Shown here: piece by piece, positions 25,546 to 35,053 of the stretch
How the letters are laid out: every line of letters starts with the position of its first letter
How positions within the stretch are numbered: the stretch's first letter is position 1
Assembly (NCBI RefSeq): GCF_001571405.1
Contig: NZ_BCNX01000007.1
Coordinates: 62,001-126,000, forward strand
DNA: 64,000 bases
Origin: Methanoculleus thermophilus
Lineage (GTDB): Archaea; Halobacteriota; Methanomicrobia; Methanomicrobiales; Methanoculleaceae
Direction: 5' to 3'
Made by a program: the position numbers and the translations under genes
The notes under the pieces: generated by a model
The model's input: only the letters and a program-made list of their open reading frames with translations
Told to the model about the DNA's origin: nothing
The model's database searches: none

Positions 25546-27564
25546 ATGGCAGAAGTCAAGAATAAAGAGGCAAGAATTGGCGTTTTTGTGTGCCACTGTG
25601 GTACCAACATCGCAGGTACCATTGACGTTGAGGCGGTAAAGGAATACGCCAAGACGCTCCCGAACGTCGTCGTCGCTGATAATTACGCGTATATGTGCTC
25701 CACACCCGGCCAGAACATGATCGTAGAGGCCATCAAGGAGCAGAAACTGACCGGAGTCGTCGTCGCGGCCTGCACCCCCCGCCTGCACGAACCCACGTTC
25801 CGCAACGCAACCGCAGCAGGTGGCTTAAACCCCTTCCGGTTCGAGATGGCAAACATCCGCGACCAGAACTCCTGGGTACACATGCACCAGCCCGTAGAGG
25901 CTACCGAGAAGGCAAAGGATGCAGTCAGGATCGCCGTGGCAAAGGCAGCCCTGCTTGAGGACCTCGTCCCGAAGAGTGTTCCTGTCGAGAAGGCAGCCAT
26001 GGTCGTCGGCGGTGGTGTCGGCGGTATGCAGGCAGCTCTCGACCTTGCAAACGCAGGGATCAAGACCTACCTCATTGAGAAGAGCCCGACCATCGGCGGC
26101 AGGATGTCCCAGCTCGATAAGACCTTCCCGACGCTGGACTGTTCGCAGTGTATCCTGACACCAAAGATGGTGGATGTCTACCGCAACGAGAACATCGAGC
26201 TCCTCACCTACACCGAGGTTGAGGCGGTCGAGGGATACATCGGCAACTTCGATGTGACCCTCCGAAAGAAGGCACGCGGTGTCCTCACCCCGAAAGAAGC
26301 AGAAGCCCGCGGCATCGTCGGCGGCGGCTGTACCGGCTGCGGTGACTGCGCAAACGTCTGCCCGGTCATCAAGCCGAACCCGTTCGAGCTCGGCATGGCC
26401 CCGAGGAAGGCGATCTACATCTACCACCCACAGGTCTCTCCGCTGATCTACACCGTCGACTTCGACGCCTGTGTCAAGTGCGGTCTCTGCGTCGAGGCAT
26501 GCGGTGCGAAGAAGGCAATCGACCTCGAGGCAAAGGATGAGTTCATGACCGTCAAGGTTGGAACTGTCATCCTCGCAACAGGATACGAAATCTTCCCGAT
26601 CGAGAAGAAATTCGAGTGGGGTTACAAGAACTACGACAACGTCATCACATCGCTTGAGTTCGAGCGTCTGATCTGTGCATCCGGCCCGACCGGCGGTCAC
26701 CTTGTCCGCCCGAGCGACGGTGAGACCCCGAAGAGGGTCGCGTTTGTCCTCTGTGCAGGCTCTCGTGACACGACCGGTGTCGGCAAGCCGTACTGCTCGC
26801 GGTTCTGCTGTATGTACTCGCTCAAGCACGCCCACCAGATCATCGAGAAGATCCCCGGAGCGGTGCCCTACATCTTCTACATGGACATCAGGTCCTTCGG
26901 TAAGATGTACGAGGAGTTCTACTACCGCATCCAGAACGAGGGTGCGAAGTTCATCCGCGGCAGGGTTGCAAACATCACCGAAGACCCGGTGACCAAGAAC
27001 CTCCACGTGCATGCAGAAGACACGCTCCTCGGTCGGCCTGTCGATATGGAAGTCGATATGGTCGTGCTCGCGGCAGCCATCCAGCCCACCGCAGAGACCG
27101 AGAAGACCCGCAGGCTCTTCGGTGTCTCCTGTTCGCAGGACGGCTGGCTCCTCGAGGCACACCCGAAGCTGAACCCGTGCGGTACCACCACTGCCGGTGT
27201 CTACCTCGCCGGTACCTGCCAGGGGCCGAAGGATATCCCCGACACGGTCGCCCAGGCAGAGGGAGCAGCATCCGCAGCGTCCATCCCGATCCACAAGGGA
27301 GAGGTGGAGCTCGAGCCTTACTTCGCCCAGTGTATCGAGGAGAAGTGTGCAGGATGCGGAATGTGCGTCTACCAGTGCCCCTACCAGGCCCTCTCGCTCG
27401 TCGAGAAGAATGGTCGCAAGGTCATGCAGGTTACCGAGGCCAAGTGTAAAGGCTGCGGCACCTGCGGAGGGTTCTGCCCCGGCGGAGCCATCTGGATGCA
27501 GCACTTCGCAACCCCACAGATCATCGCACAGATTGACGCGTTCCTCCTTGGAGGTGAACAGTAA
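25546..27564 (+). CDS. hdrA: Heterodisulfide reductase subunit A (flavoprotein)
   Basis: A 672-residue electron-bifurcating flavoprotein. It begins IGVFVCHCGTNIAGT, followed by a Rossmann FAD site AMVVGGGVGGMQAALDLA (about residues 151-167). Four cluster motifs are visible: CTGCGDCANVCP, CVKCGLCVEAC, CAGCGMCVYQCP and CKGCGTCGGFCP, plus further cysteines. It splits electron pairs so that one goes to the heterodisulfide via HdrCB and the other to ferredoxin, which feeds CO2 reduction. ATG 25546 follows GAGGTG. It is the short HdrA form, without a fused MvhD or selenocysteine. Confidence 0.95.
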   Translation: MAEVKNKEARIGVFVCHCGTNIAGTIDVEAVKEYAKTLPNVVVADNYAYMCSTPGQNMIVEAIKEQKLTGVVVAACTPRLHEPTFRNATAAGGLNPFRFEMANIRDQNSWVHMHQPVEATEKAKDAVRIAVAKAALLEDLVPKSVPVEKAAMVVGGGVGGMQAALDLANAGIKTYLIEKSPTIGGRMSQLDKTFPTLDCSQCILTPKMVDVYRNENIELLTYTEVEAVEGYIGNFDVTLRKKARGVLTPKEAEARGIVGGGCTGCGDCANVCPVIKPNPFELGMAPRKAIYIYHPQVSPLIYTVDFDACVKCGLCVEACGAKKAIDLEAKDEFMTVKVGTVILATGYEIFPIEKKFEWGYKNYDNVITSLEFERLICASGPTGGHLVRPSDGETPKRVAFVLCAGSRDTTGVGKPYCSRFCCMYSLKHAHQIIEKIPGAVPYIFYMDIRSFGKMYEEFYYRIQNEGAKFIRGRVANITEDPVTKNLHVHAEDTLLGRPVDMEVDMVVLAAAIQPTAETEKTRRLFGVSCSQDGWLLEAHPKLNPCGTTTAGVYLAGTCQGPKDIPDTVAQAEGAASAASIPIHKGEVELEPYFAQCIEEKCAGCGMCVYQCPYQALSLVEKNGRKVMQVTEAKCKGCGTCGGFCPGGAIWMQHFATPQIIAQIDAFLLGGEQ

Positions 27565-27990
27565 ATGGCAGACGAAAACTGGAAGCCCAAGATCATCGCC
27601 ATCATCTGCAACTGGTGCTCGTACGCAGGTGCGGACCTTGCAGGTGGCGCCCGCATACAGTACCCACCCGACGTCCGTTCCGTCCGTGTGATGTGCACGG
27701 GCAGGGTGGATCCGCTCTTCATCCTGAAGGCATTCCAGGATGGGGCGGACGGCGTGCTCGTCTCCGGCTGCCACTTCGGCGATTGCCACTATCTTGAGGG
27801 CAACTACAAGGCAGCAAAGAGGATGTTCCTCTTAAAGAGTGTCCTCAAGAACATTGGTCTTGACGACAAGCGTCTCAGAATGACCTTCGTCTCCGCATCC
27901 GAGGGTGCGAAGTGGGGTATGGTCATGGAAGACGTCGTCAAGACCATCAAAGAGCTCGGCCCAAGCCCGCTCAAAGAACTTGCCAGATAA
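27565..27990 (+). CDS. mvhD: MvhD-type iron-sulfur subunit linking Hdr to its electron donor
   Basis: A 141-residue protein of the MvhD/VhuD family, with a [2Fe-2S] cluster held by cysteines in CNWCSYAGADLAG, VMCTGRVD and SGCHFGDCHY. It joins HdrA to a hydrogenase (MvhAG) or formate dehydrogenase. No mvhA or mvhG follows it, so the partner is encoded elsewhere; in Methanomicrobiales formate dehydrogenase or F420-reducing hydrogenase subunits have been suggested. The start ATG lies directly after the hdrA stop, with GGAGGTGA before it. Cys, not selenocysteine, is encoded at the known variable site. Confidence 0.92.
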   Translation: MADENWKPKIIAIICNWCSYAGADLAGGARIQYPPDVRSVRVMCTGRVDPLFILKAFQDGADGVLVSGCHFGDCHYLEGNYKAAKRMFLLKSVLKNIGLDDKRLRMTFVSASEGAKWGMVMEDVVKTIKELGPSPLKELAR

Positions 27991-28021
27991 ATATACAATA
28001 CCAGACAGGGGATGAATAAAA

Positions 28022-28423
28022 ATGGCAATCAGAGTGAACTTGATCACGGGTCGCAGCATCCAGCAGGGGGTGTCGATGGAGGCGGGGAAGGAAAAACCCG
28101 CCTACACCGCCGCCTGTGGGATTATCGAACTCGACCCAGTAGATTTTAAAAAATTGGGAGCGTTCCGTAATACGAACGTCCGCGTCACCAGCGACTATGG
28201 CAGTGTCGTCGTCAAGGCTGTTGAGGCAACCCAGGGTCCCCACCCCGGTGTAGCATACATACCCATGGGTCCATGGGCGAACATGGTGGTCAACCCGGAC
28301 ACCTACTCAACGGGGATGCCAACCTTTAAAGGTACACCTGTCACGGTGGATATCGCCAAGAACGAACCTGTCCTCAGCTCACTGGAACTGGTGCGCAAGG
28401 CATGCAAGGGTGAACAGGCATGA
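28022..28423 (+). CDS. fwdD: Formylmethanofuran dehydrogenase subunit D
   Basis: A 133-residue subunit that completes the molybdopterin-guanine dinucleotide binding site with FwdB. It looks like the C-terminal cofactor-binding domain of molybdopterin oxidoreductases (LITGRSIQQGVSMEAG; GVAYIPMGPWANMVV). It overlaps fwdB as ATGA. Placed in fwdDBAC after mvhD, a 31-base gap that holds GGGGATGA as ribosome site. Confidence 0.93.
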   Translation: MAIRVNLITGRSIQQGVSMEAGKEKPAYTAACGIIELDPVDFKKLGAFRNTNVRVTSDYGSVVVKAVEATQGPHPGVAYIPMGPWANMVVNPDTYSTGMPTFKGTPVTVDIAKNEPVLSSLELVRKACKGEQA

Positions 28424-29733
28424 CCAAGACTATAACTGATGTTATCTGTCCGTTCTGCGGAACGCTCTGCGACGACCTCGAGGTCGTCGTCAGTGATGAT
28501 GGAAAGCAGCTGCTCGAAGTATATAATGCATGCGCCATCGGAGCTGAAAAATTCCTCCACTCCCAGGCAAAGGACCGTATTACCCGCCCCCGCATGCGGC
28601 AGGAAGATGGATCCTGGAAAGAGATCACCTACGACGAGGCAATCGAGTATACCGCACAGATGCTCGCCAATGCAAAGAAGCCCCTGATGTACGGCTGGAG
28701 CTCAACGAATTGTGAAGCCCAGGCTCTCGGGTCTGAGCTTGGTGAGATTGTCGGAGCGGTCATGGACAACACGGCAACCGTCTGCCACGGAACATCCCTC
28801 ATCGCGGTTCAGGACATTGGTATCCCAACCTGTACGCTAGGTGAGGTCAAGAACCGTGCCGACCGGATCGTCTTCTGGGGCTGCAACCCGGCGCACGCCC
28901 ACCCGCGGCACATGTCCCGCTACTCGATCTTCCCCCGTGGATTCTTCACCGGCAAGGGCCACAAAGGCCGCAAGGTGATCGTCGTCGACCCGCGCCCCAC
29001 CGACACCGCAAACGTTGCGGATGTCCACCTCCAGGTTGAGCAGGGACGCGACTACGAGCTCCTCAACGCATTCCGCGTGGCGTTCAAGGGCGAGAAGCTC
29101 CCCGACGTCGTCGCAGGGATCCCGAAAGAGAAGATCTACGAGGCTGCCGAGACGCTCAAGAGCGGTCGATTCGTGATCATCTTCTTCGGTATGGGCGTGA
29201 CCCAGTCGCTCGGGAAGAACCACAACATCGACGAAGCCATCGCAGTCACCCGTGACTTAAACGAGTACACGAAAGCAGCCATCATGCCGATGCGCGGGCA
29301 CTACAACGTCACCGGCTCCGGCCAGGTCTGGGGCTGGCTGTTTGGGTTCCCCTTTGCTGTGGACCTCTCCCGTGGATACGCCCGCTATAACCCCGGTGAG
29401 ACGACGGCAAACGATCTGCTCCGCAGGGACGAAGTAGATGCTGTCTTCGTGCTCGGTAGCGACCCCGGTGCACACTTCCCGTTCAGTTCGGTCAAGAAGA
29501 TCTACGACCGCCCGTCTGTCGCGATCGACCCGCACGAGACCCCGACCACCGAGGTCTGCAAAGTCCATGTCCCGGTCGCCTTTGTGGGCGTCGAGGTCGG
29601 CGGATGTGCATACCGGATGGACAACGTGCCGATTGAAACGAGAAAGGTTGTCGAGCCCCCGGAGGGCATGATGACGGACGAAGAATTCCTCAGCCGCGTT
29701 CTTGCACGCGTCAAGGAGATCAAGGGGGTATAA
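28420..29733 (+). CDS. fwdB: Formylmethanofuran dehydrogenase subunit B
   Basis: A 437-residue catalytic molybdopterin/tungstopterin subunit that reduces CO2 to formate inside the complex. The N-terminal [4Fe-4S] motif CPFCGTLCDD is present, and the metal ligand is the cysteine in TATVCHGTSL; Sec is not used. Several pterin-contact segments are recognisable (FWGCNPAHAHPRHMSRYS, VDPRPTDTANVAD). Whether the metal is W or Mo cannot be told from the sequence. It is followed two bases later by fwdA. Confidence 0.95.
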   Translation: MTKTITDVICPFCGTLCDDLEVVVSDDGKQLLEVYNACAIGAEKFLHSQAKDRITRPRMRQEDGSWKEITYDEAIEYTAQMLANAKKPLMYGWSSTNCEAQALGSELGEIVGAVMDNTATVCHGTSLIAVQDIGIPTCTLGEVKNRADRIVFWGCNPAHAHPRHMSRYSIFPRGFFTGKGHKGRKVIVVDPRPTDTANVADVHLQVEQGRDYELLNAFRVAFKGEKLPDVVAGIPKEKIYEAAETLKSGRFVIIFFGMGVTQSLGKNHNIDEAIAVTRDLNEYTKAAIMPMRGHYNVTGSGQVWGWLFGFPFAVDLSRGYARYNPGETTANDLLRRDEVDAVFVLGSDPGAHFPFSSVKKIYDRPSVAIDPHETPTTEVCKVHVPVAFVGVEVGGCAYRMDNVPIETRKVVEPPEGMMTDEEFLSRVLARVKEIKGV

Positions 29734-29735
29734 GC

Positions 29736-31442
29736 GTGGCAGAATATCTTATCAAGAATGGATTTGTCTTCGACCCGGTCCTGGGGATTAGAGGAGATAA
29801 GGCAGATGTTGCCATCAAGGACGGCAAGATCGTCGAGACCAGCGCGGTCAAGAACCCGAAGGTCATCGACGCCACCGGTAAGACCGTCATGGCCGGCGGT
29901 GTCGACATCCACTCGCACGTTGCCGGTCCTAAGGTCAACGTAGGCCGGAACTTCCGCCCCGAAGACAAACTCTTCACATACAAGCCGAGAAATGGCATCG
30001 AGCGGATGCAGGGCGGATTTTCAGTCCCGACAACGATCCGAACCGGCTACAACTACGCCCGCATGGGCTACACGACCGTGATGGAAGCGGCCATGCCGCC
30101 GCTCTACGCCCGGCACACTCACGAGGAGATACGGGACACGCCTATCCTCGACCAGGGAGCCTACCCGGTCTTCGGGAACAACTGGTTCGTGCTCGAGTAT
30201 CTCAAGAACCACGAGATCGAGAACACTGCCGCCTACATCGCCTGGCTGCTCCGCGCCACAAAAGGCTACGCAGTCAAGGTCGTCAACCCCGGCGGCACCG
30301 AAGCCTGGGCCTGGGGTCTGAACTGTGAGAACATTCACGACCCGGTTCCCTACTTCGACATCACGCCGGCCCAGATCGTGAAGGGACTCATCGAGGCAAA
30401 CGAGTACCTCGGTCTCCCGCACTCGATGCACGTTCACACAAACAACCTCGGGAACCCCGGCAACTACACAACAACGCTTGATACATTCAAACTCTCGGAG
30501 GGCATCAAGCCGAAGAGCAAGTTCGGCCGCGACCAGGTGATGCACCACACCCACGTCCAGTTCCACTCCTACGGAGGCGACTCCTGGGCAAACGTGGAGT
30601 CGAAGGCGAAGGAGATCATGGACTACGTGAACTCTCATGACAACATCACCATCGATCTGGGTCAGGTGACGCTCGATGAGACCACGACCATGACCGCCGA
30701 CGGGCCGTTCGAGCACCACCTCACTGAATTGAACCACTTAAAGTGGGCGAACGCCGATGTCGAGCTCGAGACCGGGTCCGGCGTCGTGCCCTACGTCTAC
30801 AGCCCGGACATCAAGGTCTGCGCCATCCAGTGGTGTATCGGTCTTGAACTCGCGCTGCTCGCAAAGGATCCCATGCGGGTCTTCATGACCACCGACCACC
30901 CGAACGCCGGGCCGTTCATCCGCTACCCGAGGATCATGAAGTGGCTCATGAGCGAGGAGTCGAGGAAGCAGCAGTTCGACGCCTTCAAGTACAAGGACAA
31001 GGTCATCGATGCGACCAACCTTGCCGGCATCGACCGCGAACTCGACCTCTACGAGATCGCGCAGATGACCCGTGCAGGACCGGCAAAGGCGCTCGGTCTC
31101 GCACACATGTACGGCGGACTTGCGCCAGGCCTCGAAGGAGATGTCGCAGTCTTCGACTTCAACCCGAACGAGCCCTACGCGCCCGACGATATCGAGAAGG
31201 CGTTCTCGAACGCAGAGCACCTCTTCAAGTCCGGTGTCCAGATTATCAACAACCACGAGATCGTCTCGAACGGCAATAAGCGGACGCTCTGGGTGAATAC
31301 CAAGGTCAACGAGAACCCGCAGGTGATGCGTGACGTCAAGGAGAAGTTCCTCCGCTACTACACCGTCACGTTAAACAACTACGAGGTCAGCGGACACTAT
31401 CTCCCGAACCCGTACGTGATTGAGGTTGATGCTACACAGTGA
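29736..31442 (+). CDS. fwdA: Formylmethanofuran dehydrogenase subunit A
   Basis: A 568-residue amidohydrolase subunit that condenses formate, delivered by a tunnel from FwdB, with methanofuran. The dinuclear metal site ligands are visible: GGVDIHSHVAG near residue 60, SMHVHTNNLG, HHTHVQFHSYGG, and TDHPNAGPF. The start is GTG. The sequence is typical along its whole length, ending near the start of fwdC. Part of fwdDBAC. Confidence 0.96.
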   Translation: MAEYLIKNGFVFDPVLGIRGDKADVAIKDGKIVETSAVKNPKVIDATGKTVMAGGVDIHSHVAGPKVNVGRNFRPEDKLFTYKPRNGIERMQGGFSVPTTIRTGYNYARMGYTTVMEAAMPPLYARHTHEEIRDTPILDQGAYPVFGNNWFVLEYLKNHEIENTAAYIAWLLRATKGYAVKVVNPGGTEAWAWGLNCENIHDPVPYFDITPAQIVKGLIEANEYLGLPHSMHVHTNNLGNPGNYTTTLDTFKLSEGIKPKSKFGRDQVMHHTHVQFHSYGGDSWANVESKAKEIMDYVNSHDNITIDLGQVTLDETTTMTADGPFEHHLTELNHLKWANADVELETGSGVVPYVYSPDIKVCAIQWCIGLELALLAKDPMRVFMTTDHPNAGPFIRYPRIMKWLMSEESRKQQFDAFKYKDKVIDATNLAGIDRELDLYEIAQMTRAGPAKALGLAHMYGGLAPGLEGDVAVFDFNPNEPYAPDDIEKAFSNAEHLFKSGVQIINNHEIVSNGNKRTLWVNTKVNENPQVMRDVKEKFLRYYTVTLNNYEVSGHYLPNPYVIEVDATQ

Positions 31443-31451
31443 GGTGCAAGG

Positions 31452-32258
31452 ATGGAGACTGTTACACTCACCATAAAGAACCAGCCCGAACTGTACCTCG
31501 AAGCCGAGACCATCTCCCCTGACGCGCTTGCCGGGAAAAAGGTAGAGGAGATCCTCGGTCTCCCGGTCTATGTAGGCCGCGAGCAGCACCGGCTCGGGGA
31601 CTACTTTGATGTATCCGGCAAACCCGGAGCAACACCTGCTGAGACAAAGATCGTCCTCAACGGTGATCTCTCCCGGGTCAAGTACATCGGCACAAAGATG
31701 ACCGACGGCGAAATTGTCGTCAACGGCGATGCCGACATGTATGTCGGCGCCTGGATGCAGGGCGGCAAGATCACAGTAAACGGGAACGTCAATGCCTTTG
31801 CCGGAACCGGCATGAAGGGCGGAGAGCTCATCATCAAAGGCAACGCCGGAAACTACCTCGGCGCCGCCTACCGTGGAGACTGGCGTGGCATGCAGGGTGG
31901 TAAGATCACCGTCACAGGTAACGCCGGAAGCGATGTCGGCACCTTCATGAACGGCGGTGAGATTGTCATCGGTGGAGACGTCGATGTCCATGTTGGCACC
32001 CACGCCGAAGGCGGGAAGATCGTTATCAAGGGCAACGCGAAGAGCCGCCTTGGCGGCCAGATGGTAGAAGGCGAGATTTACGTCTTTGGCAAGATCGATG
32101 TCATGCTGCCCGGGTTCGTATACCGCGAAGATGTCGATATCGAGGTGGACGGCGTCAAAGGGCGGTTCGCTCTCTACGAGGGGGACATCGGAGAGCGCCA
32201 CCGAAAGAGAAAAGGCCAGACGATCTATGGTAAGTTATACCAGCGGATCGAAGCCTGA
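31452..32258 (+). CDS. fwdC: Formylmethanofuran dehydrogenase subunit C
   Basis: A 268-residue subunit formed of repeated GXXXGXXXG units (GGKITVNGNVNAFAGTGMKG and similar) that fold as a right-handed beta-helix like the C-terminal domain of glutamate synthase. In the complex it holds FwdA and FwdB/D together. GAGGTG precedes the ATG. It is the last gene of the unit; a T-run follows the stop directly. Confidence 0.94.
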   Translation: METVTLTIKNQPELYLEAETISPDALAGKKVEEILGLPVYVGREQHRLGDYFDVSGKPGATPAETKIVLNGDLSRVKYIGTKMTDGEIVVNGDADMYVGAWMQGGKITVNGNVNAFAGTGMKGGELIIKGNAGNYLGAAYRGDWRGMQGGKITVTGNAGSDVGTFMNGGEIVIGGDVDVHVGTHAEGGKIVIKGNAKSRLGGQMVEGEIYVFGKIDVMLPGFVYREDVDIEVDGVKGRFALYEGDIGERHRKRKGQTIYGKLYQRIEA

Positions 32259-32263
32259 ACATC

Positions 32264-32271
32264 TTTTTTTT
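32264..32271 (+). terminator. T-run terminator of the fwd-hdr unit
   Basis: Eight T residues begin six bases after the fwdC stop. This marks the end of the ten-gene fwd-hdr transcript. Confidence 0.65.
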
Positions 32272-32616
32272 GTTACATATTGGAATGTGCCAGCTGCCGG
32301 AGAAATAATATAACCGGCAGATAAAGTGTAGCATAAAGTAACACATTTTAAGTATATCATCCATCTTCAGGAAGGTACAATACAACTTGTTATTTCTCTG
32401 CGATCTTCCGAATAATGCCAAATAATTAATATTGCACTTTATGTATATATCAGAACATAGACATAAATAGCAATGCTTATATCATCGGAGAGGATTACTA
32501 TCTCTTTGTCCCACGAGGACGTGCAGTAGTCACCAGCAGACACAGGCAGCGATACTTTTAGCGTTCATTTCACAGTTCTGGATTGTATGCATTTAAGAGG
32601 GTAATGGAGGAAGATT
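32272..32616 (+). promoter_or_regulatory. mcr promoter and leader
   Basis: About 345 bases, strongly AT-rich to about 32490, without a gene. Two TATA-like stretches stand out: TTTATGTATATAT (32438-32450) and CTTATATC (near 32476-32483). Either would leave a leader of more than 100 bases before mcrB, long for this genome. The mcrB ribosome site GGAGG is at 32606-32610. Confidence 0.5.
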
Positions 32617-33921
32617 ATGGCAAAATACAAAGAGACTATTGACCTGTACGATGATGCAGGCAAGCTGTTGAAGAGTGGCGTGCCGCTTGAAAAGATCAGC
32701 CCGGTTAGCAACCCGGCGATCAGAAAGATCATCGACCTCACCAAGAGGACGGTTGCGGTCAACCTCGGTGGCATTCAAGAGGGCCTGAAGTCCGGAAAAG
32801 TAGCAAAGGGTTACGTTCTCGGCCGTGAGATGAACCTTGATATCGTCGGCAACAAGGACGCAATCATCGGAAAGATCAAGGAGATGGTCCAGGTCGAGGA
32901 TGGTGACGACACCAACATTCGCGAGTTCAGCGGTGGCAAGCTCATCCTCGTCGAGGTTCCCAGCGCACGCCTGCAGGCTGCATCCACCTACGATGCCGCG
33001 ATCACGGCAGTCGCAGCCGCGACCACGTTCTCGATCGTCGAGCAGTTCGATATTGGAGCGTTCGACGCACCGATGGTCAAGACGGCAGTCTGGGGCTCGT
33101 ACCCGCACACGATGGACCTCACTGGTGCCAACGTTACGTCCATTCTGTCGATCCCCCAGAACAACGAAGGTCTCGGCTACGCGCTCCGGAACATCCCGGT
33201 CAACCACATCGTCATGATGACCGGCAGGAACGCAATGCAGGGTGCCGCACTCTCGTCCACCTTCGAACAGGCAGGAATGTTTGAGATGGGTAACGCCATC
33301 GGACCGTTCGAGCGTGCCCAGCTGCTCGCCTACGCCTACCAGGGCCTGAACGCAAACAACCTGGTCTATGACCTCGTCAAGGCCAACGGTGCGACTGGAA
33401 CCATCGGTACGGTCGTCCAGAGCCTGGTCGAGCGGGCCATCGAGGACAAGGTCATCACTCCGGGCAAGAAGGGCGGATACTTCCAGTTCTACGACACGAA
33501 GGACCCGATGCTCTGGAACGCCTACGCTGCTGCGGGAACTATGGCGGCCACCATGGTCAACTGTGGTGCCGGACGGTTCGCCCAGGCAGTCTCTTCGACG
33601 CTCCTGTACTTCAACGACCTGCTTGAGCACGAGACCGGTCTCCCCGGCTGTGACTATGGCCGTGTGATGGGTACCGCCGTCGGATTCTCGTTCTTCAGCC
33701 ACTCGATCTACGGTGGTGGCGGCCCCGGTATCTTCAACGGTAACCACGTCGTGACCAGGCACGCAGCCGGTGTGGCCATCCCATGTGTGGTCGCCGCGGC
33801 AGCGCTCGACGCTGGAACCCAGATGTTCTCGCCGGAGAGCACCTCGAAGATCTATGCCGACACCTACGGCAAGGTCGACGTCTTCAACAAACCGCTCCAG
33901 CAGATTGCACAGGGTGTGTAA
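32617..33921 (+). CDS. mcrB: Methyl-coenzyme M reductase beta subunit
   Basis: A 434-residue beta chain of the hexameric McrA2B2G2 enzyme that makes methane from methyl-CoM and CoB. The conserved FFSHSIYGGGGPGIFNGNHV region lines the coenzyme channel and is intact. Start MAKYKETIDLYDDAGKLL, with GGAGG before the ATG. First gene of mcrBDCGA. Confidence 0.97.
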   Translation: MAKYKETIDLYDDAGKLLKSGVPLEKISPVSNPAIRKIIDLTKRTVAVNLGGIQEGLKSGKVAKGYVLGREMNLDIVGNKDAIIGKIKEMVQVEDGDDTNIREFSGGKLILVEVPSARLQAASTYDAAITAVAAATTFSIVEQFDIGAFDAPMVKTAVWGSYPHTMDLTGANVTSILSIPQNNEGLGYALRNIPVNHIVMMTGRNAMQGAALSSTFEQAGMFEMGNAIGPFERAQLLAYAYQGLNANNLVYDLVKANGATGTIGTVVQSLVERAIEDKVITPGKKGGYFQFYDTKDPMLWNAYAAAGTMAATMVNCGAGRFAQAVSSTLLYFNDLLEHETGLPGCDYGRVMGTAVGFSFFSHSIYGGGGPGIFNGNHVVTRHAAGVAIPCVVAAAALDAGTQMFSPESTSKIYADTYGKVDVFNKPLQQIAQGV

Positions 33922-33938
33922 ATAACACAAGGATACTG

Positions 33939-34415
33939 ATGACCGAAGCCATATACCCTCAGGTTCGAATCGTATCTGCGCGATTCCTCAGACCCGATAC
34001 GGTGGAACACCTCCTGAACAGACTGATTCAGGTCGGCGGGATTCGCCGGATGTCCATTAACGGACCAAGCATTCCGGCCACCATTCCTTATGGTCCGGCA
34101 CGGGGAAAACCCAACCCCCATCCGGACCGTAAGGTCATCCGTGTCGGAGACCAGGATGTCCAGCTCCGGGTTCAGGTTGGAACAATCATCCTGGAACTCG
34201 AGGACGAGTCGTACATTCCGGCAATCGGGGAGGCTGTCGATGAAGTCTTCGCCGATAAGGACTTCTCCTGTACCGTCCAGCAGGGACGGTTCATGAAGTC
34301 TCAGCCGACGGTGTCCGACTACGCGAAGTACGGACCTGACGCCGACAGAGAGATACTCGGGCTTGTCGATCCGAGAAGGAAAGACGGTCCAATAATAATT
34401 CAGGGAAACAAGTGA
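33939..34415 (+). CDS. mcrD: Methyl-coenzyme M reductase operon protein D
   Basis: A 158-residue protein of the McrD family, conserved in mcr operons. It is thought to assist assembly or activation of the reductase. The start MTEAIYPQVRIVSARFLRPD is conserved; I chose ATG 33939, since the upstream frame lies within mcrB. The ribosome site AAGGAT is modest. One base separates it from mcrC. Confidence 0.92.
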   Translation: MTEAIYPQVRIVSARFLRPDTVEHLLNRLIQVGGIRRMSINGPSIPATIPYGPARGKPNPHPDRKVIRVGDQDVQLRVQVGTIILELEDESYIPAIGEAVDEVFADKDFSCTVQQGRFMKSQPTVSDYAKYGPDADREILGLVDPRRKDGPIIIQGNK

Positions 34416-34416
34416 C

Positions 34417-35040
34417 ATGCCTATCGGAAGAGTTACACAGGTTGTTGATTGCCGCGAGAGCATGGGGATGGGGAAAGGAGGCGGTCTTGCCCAGCGTGGG
34501 ACCATCTCTGAGGCCAAGTCCCCGGATGTGATCGTGATTGGAATGTCCCCCGGCCGCAGACACGTTACAAAACCGGTCTGCGATATCACCTCCGGCCTTC
34601 GGAGGGAGGGGGCGGAGTTCTCCGTGACGACGCTTGTTCTGAACGCAGGCAGCGGAGTCCCGGCGGATTCCCCGGTCGCAGGTCACGTTCTCGGAGCCTA
34701 TTTCGGGTTGACGGAGAAGGAGATAGCCCAGATCGAGCAGCACAAGGTCGCTATCCTTCACCATGGGAACGTCCGCTCCCATGTAGTGCATAAGGTCCGG
34801 TTTATCCTTGAGCACGCGAACATCAAGGCAATCGTCGTCTCCCAGGTCCCGATCGACTTCGAGGATCTCGCAAAAGAGGGGATCAAGACAGCGGTGGTTA
34901 TGCCGCCGCCAAACCAGGTCAGAACAAAAGGCATAGTGGTGGATATCGTCAGCGGCGTGACACGGGGTCAGACACCTGGTAGGGAAAAATTGGCAGAGGT
35001 CGTTCGTGCCGTTATGAAAGTGCTAAAAAGCCCAACATGA
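34417..35040 (+). CDS. mcrC: Methyl-coenzyme M reductase operon protein C
   Basis: A 207-residue McrC protein. In other methanogens McrC is a part of the ATP-dependent complex (A3a) that reduces the nickel of F430 to the active Ni(I) state. Conserved segments include CRESMGMGKGGGLAQRGT, AILHHGNVRSHVVHKV and VMPPPNQVRTKG. Located between mcrD and mcrG as usual. Confidence 0.93.
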   Translation: MPIGRVTQVVDCRESMGMGKGGGLAQRGTISEAKSPDVIVIGMSPGRRHVTKPVCDITSGLRREGAEFSVTTLVLNAGSGVPADSPVAGHVLGAYFGLTEKEIAQIEQHKVAILHHGNVRSHVVHKVRFILEHANIKAIVVSQVPIDFEDLAKEGIKTAVVMPPPNQVRTKGIVVDIVSGVTRGQTPGREKLAEVVRAVMKVLKSPT

Positions 35041-35053
35041 GGTGAATGTAAAC

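Noticed and set aside
25825-27789. Long open frame on the minus strand across hdrA (654 codons)
   Set aside because: It is antisense to a clearly conserved HdrA; its cysteine- and valine-rich product is a mirror of biased codon use.
28420-29733. Selenocysteine in FwdB (and MvhD)
   Set aside because: Cysteine codons occupy the expected positions; there is no in-frame TGA.
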